DNA of 64,000 nucleotides from Streptomyces sp. NRRL S-118 (lineage in GTDB: Bacteria > Actinomycetota > Actinomycetes > Streptomycetales > Streptomycetaceae), in contig NZ_KL591021.1 in the NCBI RefSeq assembly GCF_000716335.1, positions 57,745 through 121,744 of the forward strand. Direction: 5' to 3'. Numbering within the stretch: position 1 is the first letter of the stretch; each line of letters opens with the position of its first letter. The notes under the pieces were generated by a model that worked only from the letters and a program-made list of their open reading frames with translations, was not told the origin of the DNA and did not search any database. Of this stretch, positions 40,244-48,512 are shown piece by piece. The translations under genes were made by a program, and so were the position numbers.

Positions 40244-42538
40244 TCAGCTCTCGGGCTGGGCCGCCGTGGCCTTCGTCGTGCGGCGGCGGCGCGGCTTCGG
40301 CTCCGCCTCGGCGGCCTCGGGGGCCGGCTCGGCGGTCTTCCGTGCACGGCGGCGCGGCGCGGGCGCCTCCGCCTCGGGTACCACGGCCGCTTCGGCGGCG
40401 GGGGCCGCCTTCTTGCGGGTACGGCGCGGCTTGGTCTCCGCCGCCTCGGGCACCTCGGTGACCTCGGCGCCCGGGGCCGCTTCGGCGGGGGCCGCCTTCT
40501 TGCGGGTACGGCGCGGCTTGGTCTCCGCCGCCTCGGGCACCTCGGTGACCTCGGCGCCCGGGGCCGCTTCGGCGGGGGCCGCCTTCTTGCGGGTACGGCG
40601 CGGCTTGGTCTCCGCCGCCTCGGGCACCTCGGTGACCTCGGCGCCCGGGGCCGCTTCGGCGGGGGCCGCCTTCTTGCGGGTACGGCGCGGCTTGGTCTCC
40701 GCCGCCTCGGGCACCTCGGTGACCTCGGCGACGGGGGCTGCTTCGGCGGGGGCCGCGGTGGCCTTCTTGCGCGTGCGGCGCGGCTTGGTCTCCGTCGCCT
40801 CGGGCACCTCGGTGACCTCGGCGACCGGAGCGGCGGCCTCGGCGACCGGAGCCGGGTCGGCCTTCTTGCGGGTACGGCGGCGCGGCTTGGACGCCTCCTC
40901 CGCGACGGGCTCCGCGACGGGCTCCACGACGGCGGTCTCGGCGGCGACCGGCTCCACGGCGACCGGCTCGGCCGTCACCGGCGTGGCCGTGGCCGGCGCG
41001 GCGCCCGAGCGGGTGCGGCGACGGCGGCGCAGGGTGCGGGGTGCCGCCTCCGCCTCCGGGGCCTCCTCGACGGCGGGCGTCGCGGCGGCCGGCGCCTCGG
41101 CGACCGACGGGTCCAGCGGGGCGCCGCCCCGCGTGCGGCGGCGCTGGCGCGGGGTGCGCGTCCGCGCCGGGCGCTCCTCCTCGGTGCGCTCGGTGCGCTC
41201 GGTGCGCTCCGTACGGGACGGGCGCGAGGGGCGCGACGAACGGCCGCGGCCGCCCGTCTCGCCGAGGTCCTCGACCTCTTCCGCGTCCAGACCCGCACGC
41301 GTCCGCTCGGCGCGCGGCAGGACGCCCTTCGTGCCCTCCGGGATGTCCAGCTCCGCGTAGAGGTGCGGGGACGTCGAGTACGTCTCGACCGGGTCGTTGA
41401 AGTCCAGGCCCAGCGCCTTGTTGATCAGCTGCCAGCGCGGGATGTCGTCCCAGTCGACCAGCGTGACGGCGATGCCCTTCTTGCCCGCGCGGCCGGTACG
41501 GCCCACGCGGTGGAGGAACGTCTTCTCGTCCTCGGGCGACTGGTAGTTGATCACGTGCGTGACGCCCTCGACGTCGATGCCGCGGGCGGCGACGTCGGTG
41601 CAGACGAGGACGTCCACCTTGCCGTTGCGGAAGGCGCGCAGCGCCTGCTCGCGTGCGCCCTGGCCGAGGTCGCCGTGGACCGCGCCGGAGGCGAAGCCGC
41701 GCCGCTCCAGCTGCTCGGCGATGTCGGCGGCCGTCCGCTTCGTGCGGCAGAAGATCATCGCGAGCCCGCGGCCGTTGGCCTGGAGGATGCGCGAGACCAT
41801 CTCGGGCTTGTCCATGGAGTGCGCGCGGTACACGTACTGCGCGATGTTCGCGACGGTCGCGCCCTCGTCGTCCGGCGCGGTGGCGCGGATGTGCGTGGGC
41901 TGCGACATGTAGCGGCGGGCCAGACCGATGACCGCGCCGGGCATGGTCGCGGAGAACAGCATCGTCTGGCGCTTCGCCGGAAGCATGTTGATGATCTTCT
42001 CGACGTCGGGCAGGAAGCCCAGGTCGAGCATCTCGTCGGCCTCGTCCAGGACGAGGGCCTTGACCTTGGACAGGTCCAGCTTGCGCTGACCCGCGAGGTC
42101 GAGGAGGCGGCCCGGGGTGCCGACGATCACGTCGACGCCCTTCTTCAGCGCCTCGACCTGGGGCTCGTACGCACGGCCGCCGTAGATCGCGAGGACGCGG
42201 ACGTTACGGACCTTGCCGGCGGTGAGCAGGTCGTTGGTGACCTGGGTGCACAGCTCGCGGGTGGGGACGACCACGAGCGCCTGCGGGGCGTCGGTCAGCT
42301 GCTCGGGCGCGGCCCGGCCCGCCTCGACGTCCGCGGGGACGGTGACGCGCTCCAGCAGCGGCAGGCCGAAACCGAGGGTCTTGCCGGTGCCGGTCTTGGC
42401 CTGGCCGATGACGTCGGTGCCGGAGAGCGCGACCGGGAGGGTCATCTCCTGGATGGGGAACGGGGACGTGATGCCGACGGCTTCGAGGGCCTCGGCGGTC
42501 TCGGGAAGGATCCCGAGCTCTCGGAAAGTCGTAGTCAG
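40244..42538 (-). CDS. DEAD-box ATP-dependent RNA helicase with repetitive basic tail
   Basis: The protein has 764 residues if the CTG at 42538 is the start. That start restores the Q motif (FRELGILPETAEALEAVG, then SPFPIQE); the first ATG in frame, at 42445, would delete it. Helicase motifs follow: AKTGTGKT, PTRELC, LDEADEML, FSATMP and HRVGRTGR. The C-terminal 330 residues are an Ala/Glu/Pro/Lys/Arg tail with KPRRTRKKA blocks, including three identical 29-residue repeats, which probably binds RNA. It unwinds structured RNA, for ribosome assembly or cold stress. It is an orthologue-type of mycobacterial RhlE (Rv3211). A GAAGAGG site lies about 7 nt before the CTG. Confidence 0.9.
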   Translation of the reverse strand: MTTTFRELGILPETAEALEAVGITSPFPIQEMTLPVALSGTDVIGQAKTGTGKTLGFGLPLLERVTVPADVEAGRAAPEQLTDAPQALVVVPTRELCTQVTNDLLTAGKVRNVRVLAIYGGRAYEPQVEALKKGVDVIVGTPGRLLDLAGQRKLDLSKVKALVLDEADEMLDLGFLPDVEKIINMLPAKRQTMLFSATMPGAVIGLARRYMSQPTHIRATAPDDEGATVANIAQYVYRAHSMDKPEMVSRILQANGRGLAMIFCRTKRTAADIAEQLERRGFASGAVHGDLGQGAREQALRAFRNGKVDVLVCTDVAARGIDVEGVTHVINYQSPEDEKTFLHRVGRTGRAGKKGIAVTLVDWDDIPRWQLINKALGLDFNDPVETYSTSPHLYAELDIPEGTKGVLPRAERTRAGLDAEEVEDLGETGGRGRSSRPSRPSRTERTERTERTEEERPARTRTPRQRRRTRGGAPLDPSVAEAPAAATPAVEEAPEAEAAPRTLRRRRRTRSGAAPATATPVTAEPVAVEPVAAETAVVEPVAEPVAEEASKPRRRTRKKADPAPVAEAAAPVAEVTEVPEATETKPRRTRKKATAAPAEAAPVAEVTEVPEAAETKPRRTRKKAAPAEAAPGAEVTEVPEAAETKPRRTRKKAAPAEAAPGAEVTEVPEAAETKPRRTRKKAAPAEAAPGAEVTEVPEAAETKPRRTRKKAAPAAEAAVVPEAEAPAPRRRARKTAEPAPEAAEAEPKPRRRRTTKATAAQPES
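40421..40768 (-). repeat. 87-bp tandem repeat in the helicase tail
   Basis: The landmark ACGGCGCGGC recurs at 40421, 40508, 40595 and 40682, each exactly 87 bp apart, and the units are nearly identical. Each encodes a 29-residue unit beginning TKPRRTRKK and ending EVPEAAE. A diverged fifth unit follows at about 40770. Confidence 0.92.
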
Positions 42539-42949
42539 GGTGCTGCCTCTTCTGTGAGACGCGGCATGAGGCGAACGCTGGGGGTCTTACCGTGCCGGTT
42601 ACGGCCGGCCGTGGGCCGTCAAGGCCGCAGCCGGGTGGCGCGGGACCACTGCCGTCGCTCGAGCGTCATACCGCTGAGGGCCCCTCATGTGTCGCGCGTG
42701 CGCACGGAGGGCTGTCGGGTCGGAGCCGATCGGGCCACCGACCGGGCATCCTCATTCATGAGATGGCCCACCGAGTATGTGTACGAACATCACTGAATAC
42801 TCAGCAGGCGCAATACCACTGTACCCCGGATTCGCGCAGGCGTGTTGGGCCAATTCATAACGAGGGGCAGGTCACACTTCCCGGCGCTCCGCCGGCCGGG
42901 GGACGGGCTCGTCCTTCCGGCGCGGGGTGAGCGGGCTATTGTGCGCTTC
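42539..42949. other. 411-base intergenic region without a gene
   Basis: This region separates the divergent helicase and ferritin-like genes. It includes a less GC-rich stretch around 42760-42880 that probably holds the helicase promoter and a long 5' leader. I could not place the -35/-10 boxes with confidence. No coding frame is convincing. Confidence 0.5.
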
Positions 42950-43684
42950 ATGGAGACGCCTGACAACGCCACTGCCGCCGAAGAACCGACCGGGATCGCC
43001 GCCCTGGACTGGGCCGGCGCCTCCGCCGAGCCCCAGTACCGCGCGGCGGTCGTGGACCTGCTCGGTGCGCTCGCCTACGGAGAGCTGGCGGCCTTCGAGC
43101 GGCTCGCCGAGGACGCGAAGCTCGCTCCTACGCTCGCGGACAAGGCGGAGCTGGCGAAGATGGCGTCCGCCGAGTTCCACCACTTCGAGCGGCTCCGGGA
43201 CCGCCTGCGGGCGATCGACGTGGACCCGACCGCCGCGATGGAGCCGTTCGCGAAGGCGCTGGACGACTTCCACCGCCAGACGGCGCCGTCCGACTGGCTG
43301 GAGGGCCTGGTCAAGGCGTACGTCGGCGACTCGATCGCCAGCGACTTCTACCGCGAGGTGGCCGCCCGGCTGGACTCGGACACGCGCGCCCTGGTGCTGG
43401 CGGTGCTGGACGACACCGGACACGGCAACTTCGCGGTCGAGAAGGTGCGCGCCGCGATCGAGGCGGACCCGCGGGTGGGCGGCCGGCTCGCGCTGTGGGC
43501 GCGCCGTCTGATGGGCGAGGCGCTGTCGCAGGCCCAGCGGGTGGTCGCGGAGCGCGACGCGCTGTCGACGATGCTGGTGGGCGGGGTCGCGGACGGCTTC
43601 GACCTGGCGGCGGTCGGCGAGATGTTCTCCCGCATCACCAAGGCGCACACCAAGCGCATGGCCGCGCTCGGCCTGGCCTCCTGA
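42950..43684 (+). CDS. Ferritin-like fold protein (MiaE-like hydroxylase family)
   Basis: The protein has 244 residues from the ATG at 42950; a GTG at 42941 is the alternative. It is an all-helical ferritin-like protein: GALAYGELAAFERLAEDA, then KMASAEFHHFERLRDRLRAI (ExxH-type iron ligands) and a matching second half (KAYVGDSIASDFYREVA, DDTGHGNFAVEKVRAAIE). This is the di-iron arrangement of the tRNA-hydroxylase MiaE and rubrerythrin groups. Its activity in actinobacteria is unproven. It is a neighbour of the helicase in M. tuberculosis too (Rv3210c). TATTGT lies 7 nt before the ATG, so it may be leaderless. Confidence 0.85.
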   Translation: METPDNATAAEEPTGIAALDWAGASAEPQYRAAVVDLLGALAYGELAAFERLAEDAKLAPTLADKAELAKMASAEFHHFERLRDRLRAIDVDPTAAMEPFAKALDDFHRQTAPSDWLEGLVKAYVGDSIASDFYREVAARLDSDTRALVLAVLDDTGHGNFAVEKVRAAIEADPRVGGRLALWARRLMGEALSQAQRVVAERDALSTMLVGGVADGFDLAAVGEMFSRITKAHTKRMAALGLAS

Positions 43685-43708
43685 CGGACGGCGTGACGGG
43701 GCGCGCCG

Positions 43709-43975
43709 CTACGCCGCGGCCGAGCGGCGCAGCCGCCGCCCCGGGCGCAGCAGCAGCGACAGCAGTACCGCGTCCACCGCGAGAGCGCCCACGAGGGTGC
43801 CCAGCGCGTGACCCGGGCCGAGGGCCCCGTGGGTGATCAGGGCGCCGAACAGGGCGCCGAGGGTGCCGGTGATCAGGACCGTGCGGCGTGGTGGAAGCCG
43901 GTCGGCCAGCCGCTGGAGGGCAGCCCAGGAAAGAGCGAGTCCGAGCAGGACGGAGCCGAGAGCTTCCAGGAGCAC
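43709..43975 (-). CDS. Small membrane protein, unknown
   Basis: The product is 88 residues from the GTG at 43975, with a GAGGTGATC ribosome site about 8 nt upstream. Three hydrophobic segments are visible, at about residues 2-18, 32-50 and 56-76, followed by a basic tail (RPGRRLRRSAAA). It corresponds in position to Rv3209-like small proteins of the conserved locus, but I cannot show homology. It lies downstream of a terminator that separates it from the DUF3107 gene. Function unknown. Confidence 0.7.
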   Translation of the reverse strand: MLLEALGSVLLGLALSWAALQRLADRLPPRRTVLITGTLGALFGALITHGALGPGHALGTLVGALAVDAVLLSLLLRPGRRLRRSAAA

Positions 43976-44097
43976 AGCTGATCACCTCGCGAAAGGGCGG
44001 GGCGGGCAAAACGGTCGTAGCCCGTACTACCCGATCAGCGTGCAAAACAACCCTGGCAGGCCCGCCGGGCGCACCCGGGCCCGGCTGCGCACATGAC

Positions 44098-44130
44098 GAA
44101 GGCCCGGCGGGACGCACCCGCCGGGCCTTC
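44098..44130 (-). terminator. Hairpin terminator after the DUF3107 gene
   Basis: GAAGGCCCGGCGGG at 44098-44111 pairs with CCCGCCGGGCCTTC at 44117-44130 around a five-base loop. It lies 10 bases downstream of the DUF3107 stop. Confidence 0.8.
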
Positions 44131-44139
44131 CTCCTGCGC

Positions 44140-44367
44140 TCAGAGCGCGCCGAAACCCACCCGGCGCGTCGCGGGCTCGCCGATCTCCACGTAGGCGATC
44201 CGGTCCGCCGGCACCAGGACCTTGCGGCCCTTGTCGTCCGTCAGGCTCAGCAGCTGTGCCTTGCCCGCCAGCGCGGCGGCCACCGCGGCCTCGACGTCCT
44301 CGGCGGACTGCCCGCTCTCCAGAACGATCTCCCGGGGCGCGTGCTGCACGCCGATCTTGACCTCCAC
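44140..44367 (-). CDS. DUF3107 small protein
   Basis: The product is 75 residues from the GTG at 44367 with a GGAGGGAC ribosome site. The sequence MEVKIGVQHAPREIVLESGQ, then AEDVEAAVAAALAGKAQLLS and DKGRKVLVPADRIAYVEIG, is the full DUF3107 domain, a small beta-alpha-beta protein of actinobacteria (Rv3208A). Function unknown; a partner role for the neighbouring TetR regulator or DEAD-box helicase has not been shown. It stands alone, between a tandem repeat and a terminator. Confidence 0.93.
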   Translation of the reverse strand: MEVKIGVQHAPREIVLESGQSAEDVEAAVAAALAGKAQLLSLTDDKGRKVLVPADRIAYVEIGEPATRRVGFGAL

Positions 44368-44596
44368 GGCTATGTCCCTCCGAACGGTCAGCGATGCGCG
44401 GTGAGCCGCGCCGTACCCAGCACACATTAGCCCGGCGAGGGGACGCCACAGGCCCCGGCGGTACACGCCAACAGCGAACACCCGGGCCCACTGCGCACTG
44501 CGGCACCGCGGGCGCGCCGGTACGGCAGGGACACGGACCGCACCCGGGATCGGGCCCCCGGACGGCATCAGGGGGAGGCCCCCCGGGACGGCGCCC

Positions 44597-44680
44597 GGAA
44601 TCACGACGCCGGAATCACGACGCCGGAATCACGACGCCGGAATCACGACGCCGGAATCACGACGCCGGGATCACGACCTC
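44597..44680. repeat. 14-bp tandem repeat between tetR and the DUF3107 gene
   Basis: GGAATCACGACGCC is repeated at 44597, 44611, 44625, 44639 and 44653, followed by a diverged unit at 44667. It lies just beyond the TetR stop (44698) within the 330-base gap 44368-44697. No reading frame with a ribosome site is seen there. Confidence 0.92.
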
Positions 44681-44697
44681 CGCCCGGTGTCCGGGGA

Positions 44698-45360
44698 CTA
44701 CGACGCCGGGGACTCCGGCCCCTGGGGCTCCGCGCCGTGGAGCGGGAACCCGGCGATGCCCCGCCACGCCAGCGACGTCAGCAGCTGCACCGCCTTGTCG
44801 CGCGGGATCGGCGACTCGCTCGACAGCCAGTACCGCGCGACCACCTGCGAGACGCCGCCCAGGCCGACCGCCAGGAGCATCGACTCGTCCTTGGACAGCC
44901 CGGTGTCCTCGGCGATCACGTCCGAGATCGCCTCGGCGCACTGCAGGCTGACCCGCTCGACGCGCTCGCGCACCGCCGGCTCGTTCGTCAGGTCCGACTC
45001 GAAGACGAGCCGGAAGGCGCCGCCCTCGTCCTCGACGTACGCGAAGTACGCGTCCATCGTGGCGGCGACCCGCTGCTTGTTCTCGCTCGTCGAGGCCAGG
45101 GCCGTACGGACCGCCTGCAGCAGCGACTCGCAGTGCTGGTCCAGCAGCGCCAGGTACAGCTCCAGCTTCCCGGGGAAGTGCTGGTAGAGCACGGGCTTGC
45201 TGACGCCCGCGCGCTCGGCGATGTCGTCCATCGCGGCCGCGTGGTACCCCTGGGCGACGAAGACCTCCTGGGCGGCGCCCAGGAGCTGGTTGCGTCGGGC
45301 TCGGCGCGGCAGGCGCGTGCCCCTAGGGCGCGCCGCCTCTGTCTGCTCGATGGCTGTCAC
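44698..45360 (-). CDS. TetR-family transcriptional regulator
   Basis: The protein has 220 residues from the GTG at 45360 with GGGAGG upstream. The helix-turn-helix is RNQLLGAAQEVFVAQGYHAAAMDDIAERAGVSKPVLYQHFPGKLELYLALL. The C-terminal ligand domain is helical and includes FRLVFESDLTNEPAVRERVERV. It matches the regulator of this locus in mycobacteria (Rv3208). The target is unknown; autoregulation is possible through GGGTAACCC (45419-45427) in the 237-base upstream region. A 14-bp repeat array follows the stop. Confidence 0.93.
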   Translation of the reverse strand: MTAIEQTEAARPRGTRLPRRARRNQLLGAAQEVFVAQGYHAAAMDDIAERAGVSKPVLYQHFPGKLELYLALLDQHCESLLQAVRTALASTSENKQRVAATMDAYFAYVEDEGGAFRLVFESDLTNEPAVRERVERVSLQCAEAISDVIAEDTGLSKDESMLLAVGLGGVSQVVARYWLSSESPIPRDKAVQLLTSLAWRGIAGFPLHGAEPQGPESPAS

Positions 45361-45597
45361 GCCGCCTCCCAAAATCGATCCATGTGGCGCTGTGCGCCGC
45401 GCCCGCCATCGTACTTTTGGGTAACCCGGCTGTGCGCGTCGCGAGCGCAGAATTTCACGTACCGGACGCCCGTGGTAGCTCCGCAGTAGCTGGATATTCA
45501 ACATTTAGGCACGTCAAAGCGACAAAACGACAAAGCGGCACACCGTCGTCCCGGAGGACCGGCGGTCCGGTTCCGAGGCGGTCCGCCCCGCAGGGCG

Positions 45598-45828
45598 TCA
45601 GCGGTAGTCGTCCTCGTCCAGGTCCACCACGCGGGTCTGCTCCGCCGCGTCGGCGGGGTTCGCTGCGGCCGGGTCGATACGGGTCAGCGGGTCGTCCTCC
45701 CGTGGCCGCAGTTCGGTGTGCTGCTCCGCGGCGTCGGCCTCCGGGGTCTCCTCGCCGACCGCGCCGGCCGGTGCGGTCTCGTCGGCGGACTCGTCGAAGG
45801 TCTCGAAGTCGGTCGGGTCGACGGTCAT
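45598..45828 (-). CDS. Small acidic hypothetical protein
   Basis: The product is 76 residues from the ATG at 45828, with an AAAGGGAG ribosome site 4 nt upstream. It is extremely acidic, with over a quarter Asp and Glu (TDFETFDESADE, then DLDEDDYR at the end). It has no Cys, signal or membrane helix and is probably disordered. It is divergent from the alpha/beta hydrolase gene. No family is recognised. Confidence 0.65.
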   Translation of the reverse strand: MTVDPTDFETFDESADETAPAGAVGEETPEADAAEQHTELRPREDDPLTRIDPAAANPADAAEQTRVVDLDEDDYR

Positions 45829-45956
45829 GGGCTCCCTTTCACATGGACGGGCGGGGGCCTGGGCGAAATGCCCTCTCTATGAGCCTAGGAGGTACCCATC
45901 CCCAGCGCTATACGATCTGTGACCGCGAACACATCAATCGCGGCGTGATCGTCTCG

Positions 45957-45962
45957 TAACAT
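45957..45962 (+). promoter_or_regulatory. -10 box for the leaderless alpha/beta hydrolase at 45969
   Basis: TAACAT ends 6 nt before the ATG at 45969; no Shine-Dalgarno sequence is present. Confidence 0.55.
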
Positions 45963-45968
45963 TGGCGC

Positions 45969-46955
45969 ATGTCTTCGACCGAGCTGCCGGACACCCTCGC
46001 CGCCGGCGCCATGGCGCCGCGGGTGAGCACCGTGCGGGTCGCGGAGGGCGAGCGGCTCCGCACCGTCGCGCTGCCCGGACTGGCGCTGACCGTGCGCTCA
46101 CGCCCGGGGGACCGCCCCGGACTGCCGCCCGCACTGTACGTGCACGGTCTGGGCGGCTCCTCGCAGAACTGGTCCGCGCTGATGCCGCTGCTCGCCGACC
46201 TCGTGGACGGCGAGGCGGTCGATCTGCCGGGCTTCGGGGACTCCCCGCCGCCCGACGACGGCAACTACTCGCTCACCGCGCACGCCCGGGCCGTGATCCG
46301 GCTGCTCGACGCCGGCGGACGCGGGCCCGTCCATCTCATCGGCAACTCGCTGGGCGGATCCGTCGCCACCCGGGTCGCCGCCGTCCGCCCGGACCTCGTC
46401 CGCACCCTCACGCTCGTCTCGCCCGCGCTGCCCGAGCTGCGGGCCCAGCGCGGCGCCTGGCCGACCGCGCTGCTCGCACTCCCCGGCGTCGCCTCCCTCT
46501 TCTCCCGGCTGACCCGGGACTGGACGGCCGAGCAGCGCGTCCGCGGTGTGATGTCCCTTTGTTACGGGGACCCCGGCAGCGTCACCGACGAGGGCTTCCG
46601 CAACGCCGTGGAGGAGATGGAGCGGCGCCTGGCGCTGCCGTACTTCTGGGACGCCATGGCCCGCTCGGCGCGCGGCATCGTCGACGCCTACACGGTGGGC
46701 GGGCAGCACAACCTGTGGCGGCAGGCGGAGCGCGTGCTCGCGCCGACACTGCTGGTGTACGGCGGGCGCGACCAGCTCGTCTCGTACCGCATGGCCCGCA
46801 AGGCCGCCACCTCGTTCCGCGACTCGCGGCTGCTGACGCTTCCGGACGCGGGCCACGTTGCGATGATGGAGTACCCCGAGACGGTCGCGAAGGCCGTACG
46901 GGAGCTGATCGACGACTACGACGACGGCAACGACGACGACAACGGCGGGAGCTGA
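45969..46955 (+). CDS. Alpha/beta hydrolase
   Basis: The protein has 328 residues. The alpha/beta-hydrolase elements are HGLGGSSQNWSAL (oxyanion hole), IGNSLGGSVATRVAA (Ser nucleophile), LLVYGGRDQLVSY (Asp) and LPDAGHVAMMEYP (His). The C-terminus is acidic (DDYDDGNDDDN). It is similar to haloperoxidase-like and lipase-like hydrolases of mycobacteria; the substrate is unknown. It is followed 8 bases later by the DUF3152 gene, so the two form an operon. Confidence 0.92.
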   Translation: MSSTELPDTLAAGAMAPRVSTVRVAEGERLRTVALPGLALTVRSRPGDRPGLPPALYVHGLGGSSQNWSALMPLLADLVDGEAVDLPGFGDSPPPDDGNYSLTAHARAVIRLLDAGGRGPVHLIGNSLGGSVATRVAAVRPDLVRTLTLVSPALPELRAQRGAWPTALLALPGVASLFSRLTRDWTAEQRVRGVMSLCYGDPGSVTDEGFRNAVEEMERRLALPYFWDAMARSARGIVDAYTVGGQHNLWRQAERVLAPTLLVYGGRDQLVSYRMARKAATSFRDSRLLTLPDAGHVAMMEYPETVAKAVRELIDDYDDGNDDDNGGS

Positions 46956-46963
46956 TCCGGGGC

Positions 46964-48286
46964 GTGGGACGACATCGTCGCAAGGGCCCCGCCGCGACGG
47001 CCGTGGGCGAGGACACCGCCGCGCCCGCGGCACCGGCGGAGCGGTCCGGGCAGCAGCCCGGCAGCGGCCGCCGCCGCAAGGGCTCCGGTCCGCCGGCCTC
47101 CCCGCCGCCCCCGATGCCGTACGACACGCCCCAGCACGGCACGCCGTACCCCGGCGAGCGGCAGACGGTGCGCGGCGGACACCCCGAGCACCAGGAGTCC
47201 GGCCGGTACGGCGACTGGCGCGGCGCACCCCGTACGCCCGCGGCGGCGGGCGCCCGGACCGGCGTGGGTGCCGGGGCGCGGATACCGGGGCCCCGGCGCG
47301 AATACCTCGAGGCGTTCGGCGCCGCCCGGGCCGGGGAGGCCCGGAACCGGGCCGCGGCCGGTGCCGCGCAGGATCCCGGCCTCCGGCCCGATGCCGGGCC
47401 GCGGAGCGCGGGCGAGCCCGTGGCCGTGGCCGTGGAGAAGAAGAACGGGAAGCCCGGCAAGGGCCTCACCTTCGCCGGCATCGCGGCCGCCGCCGTCACC
47501 ACCGTCCTCGCCGTCGTCGTGGCCGGGCAGGTCACCGACGTCGGCCCCGACCTCTCCGCCGGCCGGGCCGCGGGCCAGGCCGCCGAGCGGACCGAGGACG
47601 GCTCCGCGTCCCGCTCCGACGAGCGCGTCGTGCCGCCGCCCCAGGAGCCCTCGGCGAACCCGCGGGTCCCGGCCGCCCCGGTGACGTACGAGCAGCTGAT
47701 GGCCCGGCAGTTCCCGATGGACCCGAAGCTGAAGGGCGCCGGGGAGTTCGAGGCCGTGCCCGGCCTGGACGAGGCGCCCGGCAAGGGCCGCAAGGTGCGC
47801 TACCGGATCGACGTGGAGAAGGGCCTGGGACTCGACGCCGAGCTGTTCGCCGAGGCGGTCCAGAAGACCCTCAACGACGACCGCAGCTGGGCGCACGGCG
47901 GTGCCATGACCTTCGAGCGGATCTCGACCGGCGACCCGGAGTTCGTCGTCACGCTCGCCAGCCCCGGCACCACCGGCGTCTGGTGCGCCAAGTCCGGCCT
48001 GGACACGACGATCGACAACGTCTCCTGCGACTCCGCCGCGACGGAGCGCGTGATGATCAACGCCTACCGGTGGGCGCAGGGCTCGGAGACGTTCGGTCCC
48101 AAGGCCATGCACGCGTACCGGCAGATGCTGATCAACCACGAGATCGGGCACCGGCTCGGCCACAACCACGTCACCTGCCGCACGCCGGGAGCGCTCGCCC
48201 CGGTCATGCAGCAGCAGACCAAGTCGCTGGAGGTCGACGGCATCAAGTGCCGCCCCAACCCGTGGGTCTTCCCCGGGGACTCCTGA
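46964..48286 (+). CDS. DUF3152 membrane-anchored protein with metzincin-like zinc motif
   Basis: The protein has 440 residues from the GTG at 46964. The first 160 residues are Pro/Arg/Gly-rich. One transmembrane helix (GLTFAGIAAAAVTTVLAVVVAG) leads to an outer DUF3152 domain (VRYRIDVEKGLGLDAELFAEAV, DDRSWAHGGAMTFERI). It carries HEIGHRLGHNH, matching the HExxHxxGH zinc-protease signature, so a surface metalloprotease is plausible although the family is officially uncharacterised. Four Cys in the C-terminal half may form disulfides. It is co-transcribed with the upstream hydrolase. It corresponds to Rv3207c. Confidence 0.88.
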   Translation: MGRHRRKGPAATAVGEDTAAPAAPAERSGQQPGSGRRRKGSGPPASPPPPMPYDTPQHGTPYPGERQTVRGGHPEHQESGRYGDWRGAPRTPAAAGARTGVGAGARIPGPRREYLEAFGAARAGEARNRAAAGAAQDPGLRPDAGPRSAGEPVAVAVEKKNGKPGKGLTFAGIAAAAVTTVLAVVVAGQVTDVGPDLSAGRAAGQAAERTEDGSASRSDERVVPPPQEPSANPRVPAAPVTYEQLMARQFPMDPKLKGAGEFEAVPGLDEAPGKGRKVRYRIDVEKGLGLDAELFAEAVQKTLNDDRSWAHGGAMTFERISTGDPEFVVTLASPGTTGVWCAKSGLDTTIDNVSCDSAATERVMINAYRWAQGSETFGPKAMHAYRQMLINHEIGHRLGHNHVTCRTPGALAPVMQQQTKSLEVDGIKCRPNPWVFPGDS

Positions 48287-48512
48287 CGCCGGCGCCCGAC
48301 CGGGGAGGCGGCGCGCCTGACGGCCCGTGACGGGCCGCTTCCGTAGCGCGGCGGAACGCGTCGGGTACGGGAAAGTTACGCGCATTCACCCCTTCCGGTG
48401 GCGCGACGGACAACCGTCCATCGCGTCACCGGCATATCCGCTTACGTTCTTCCAGCCGCGAGCCGCCGGAACCAACGGCGGCCGGACACAAGGAAGATCG
48501 GGGGTGTAGCTC

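Noticed and set aside
40421..40768. Possible CRISPR or phage-derived repeat
   Set aside because: The 87-bp units are contiguous and in frame in the helicase gene; they encode a repeated protein tail.
44597..44680. Possible CRISPR array
   Set aside because: The 14-bp units are directly adjacent with no spacers, so this is a simple tandem repeat.
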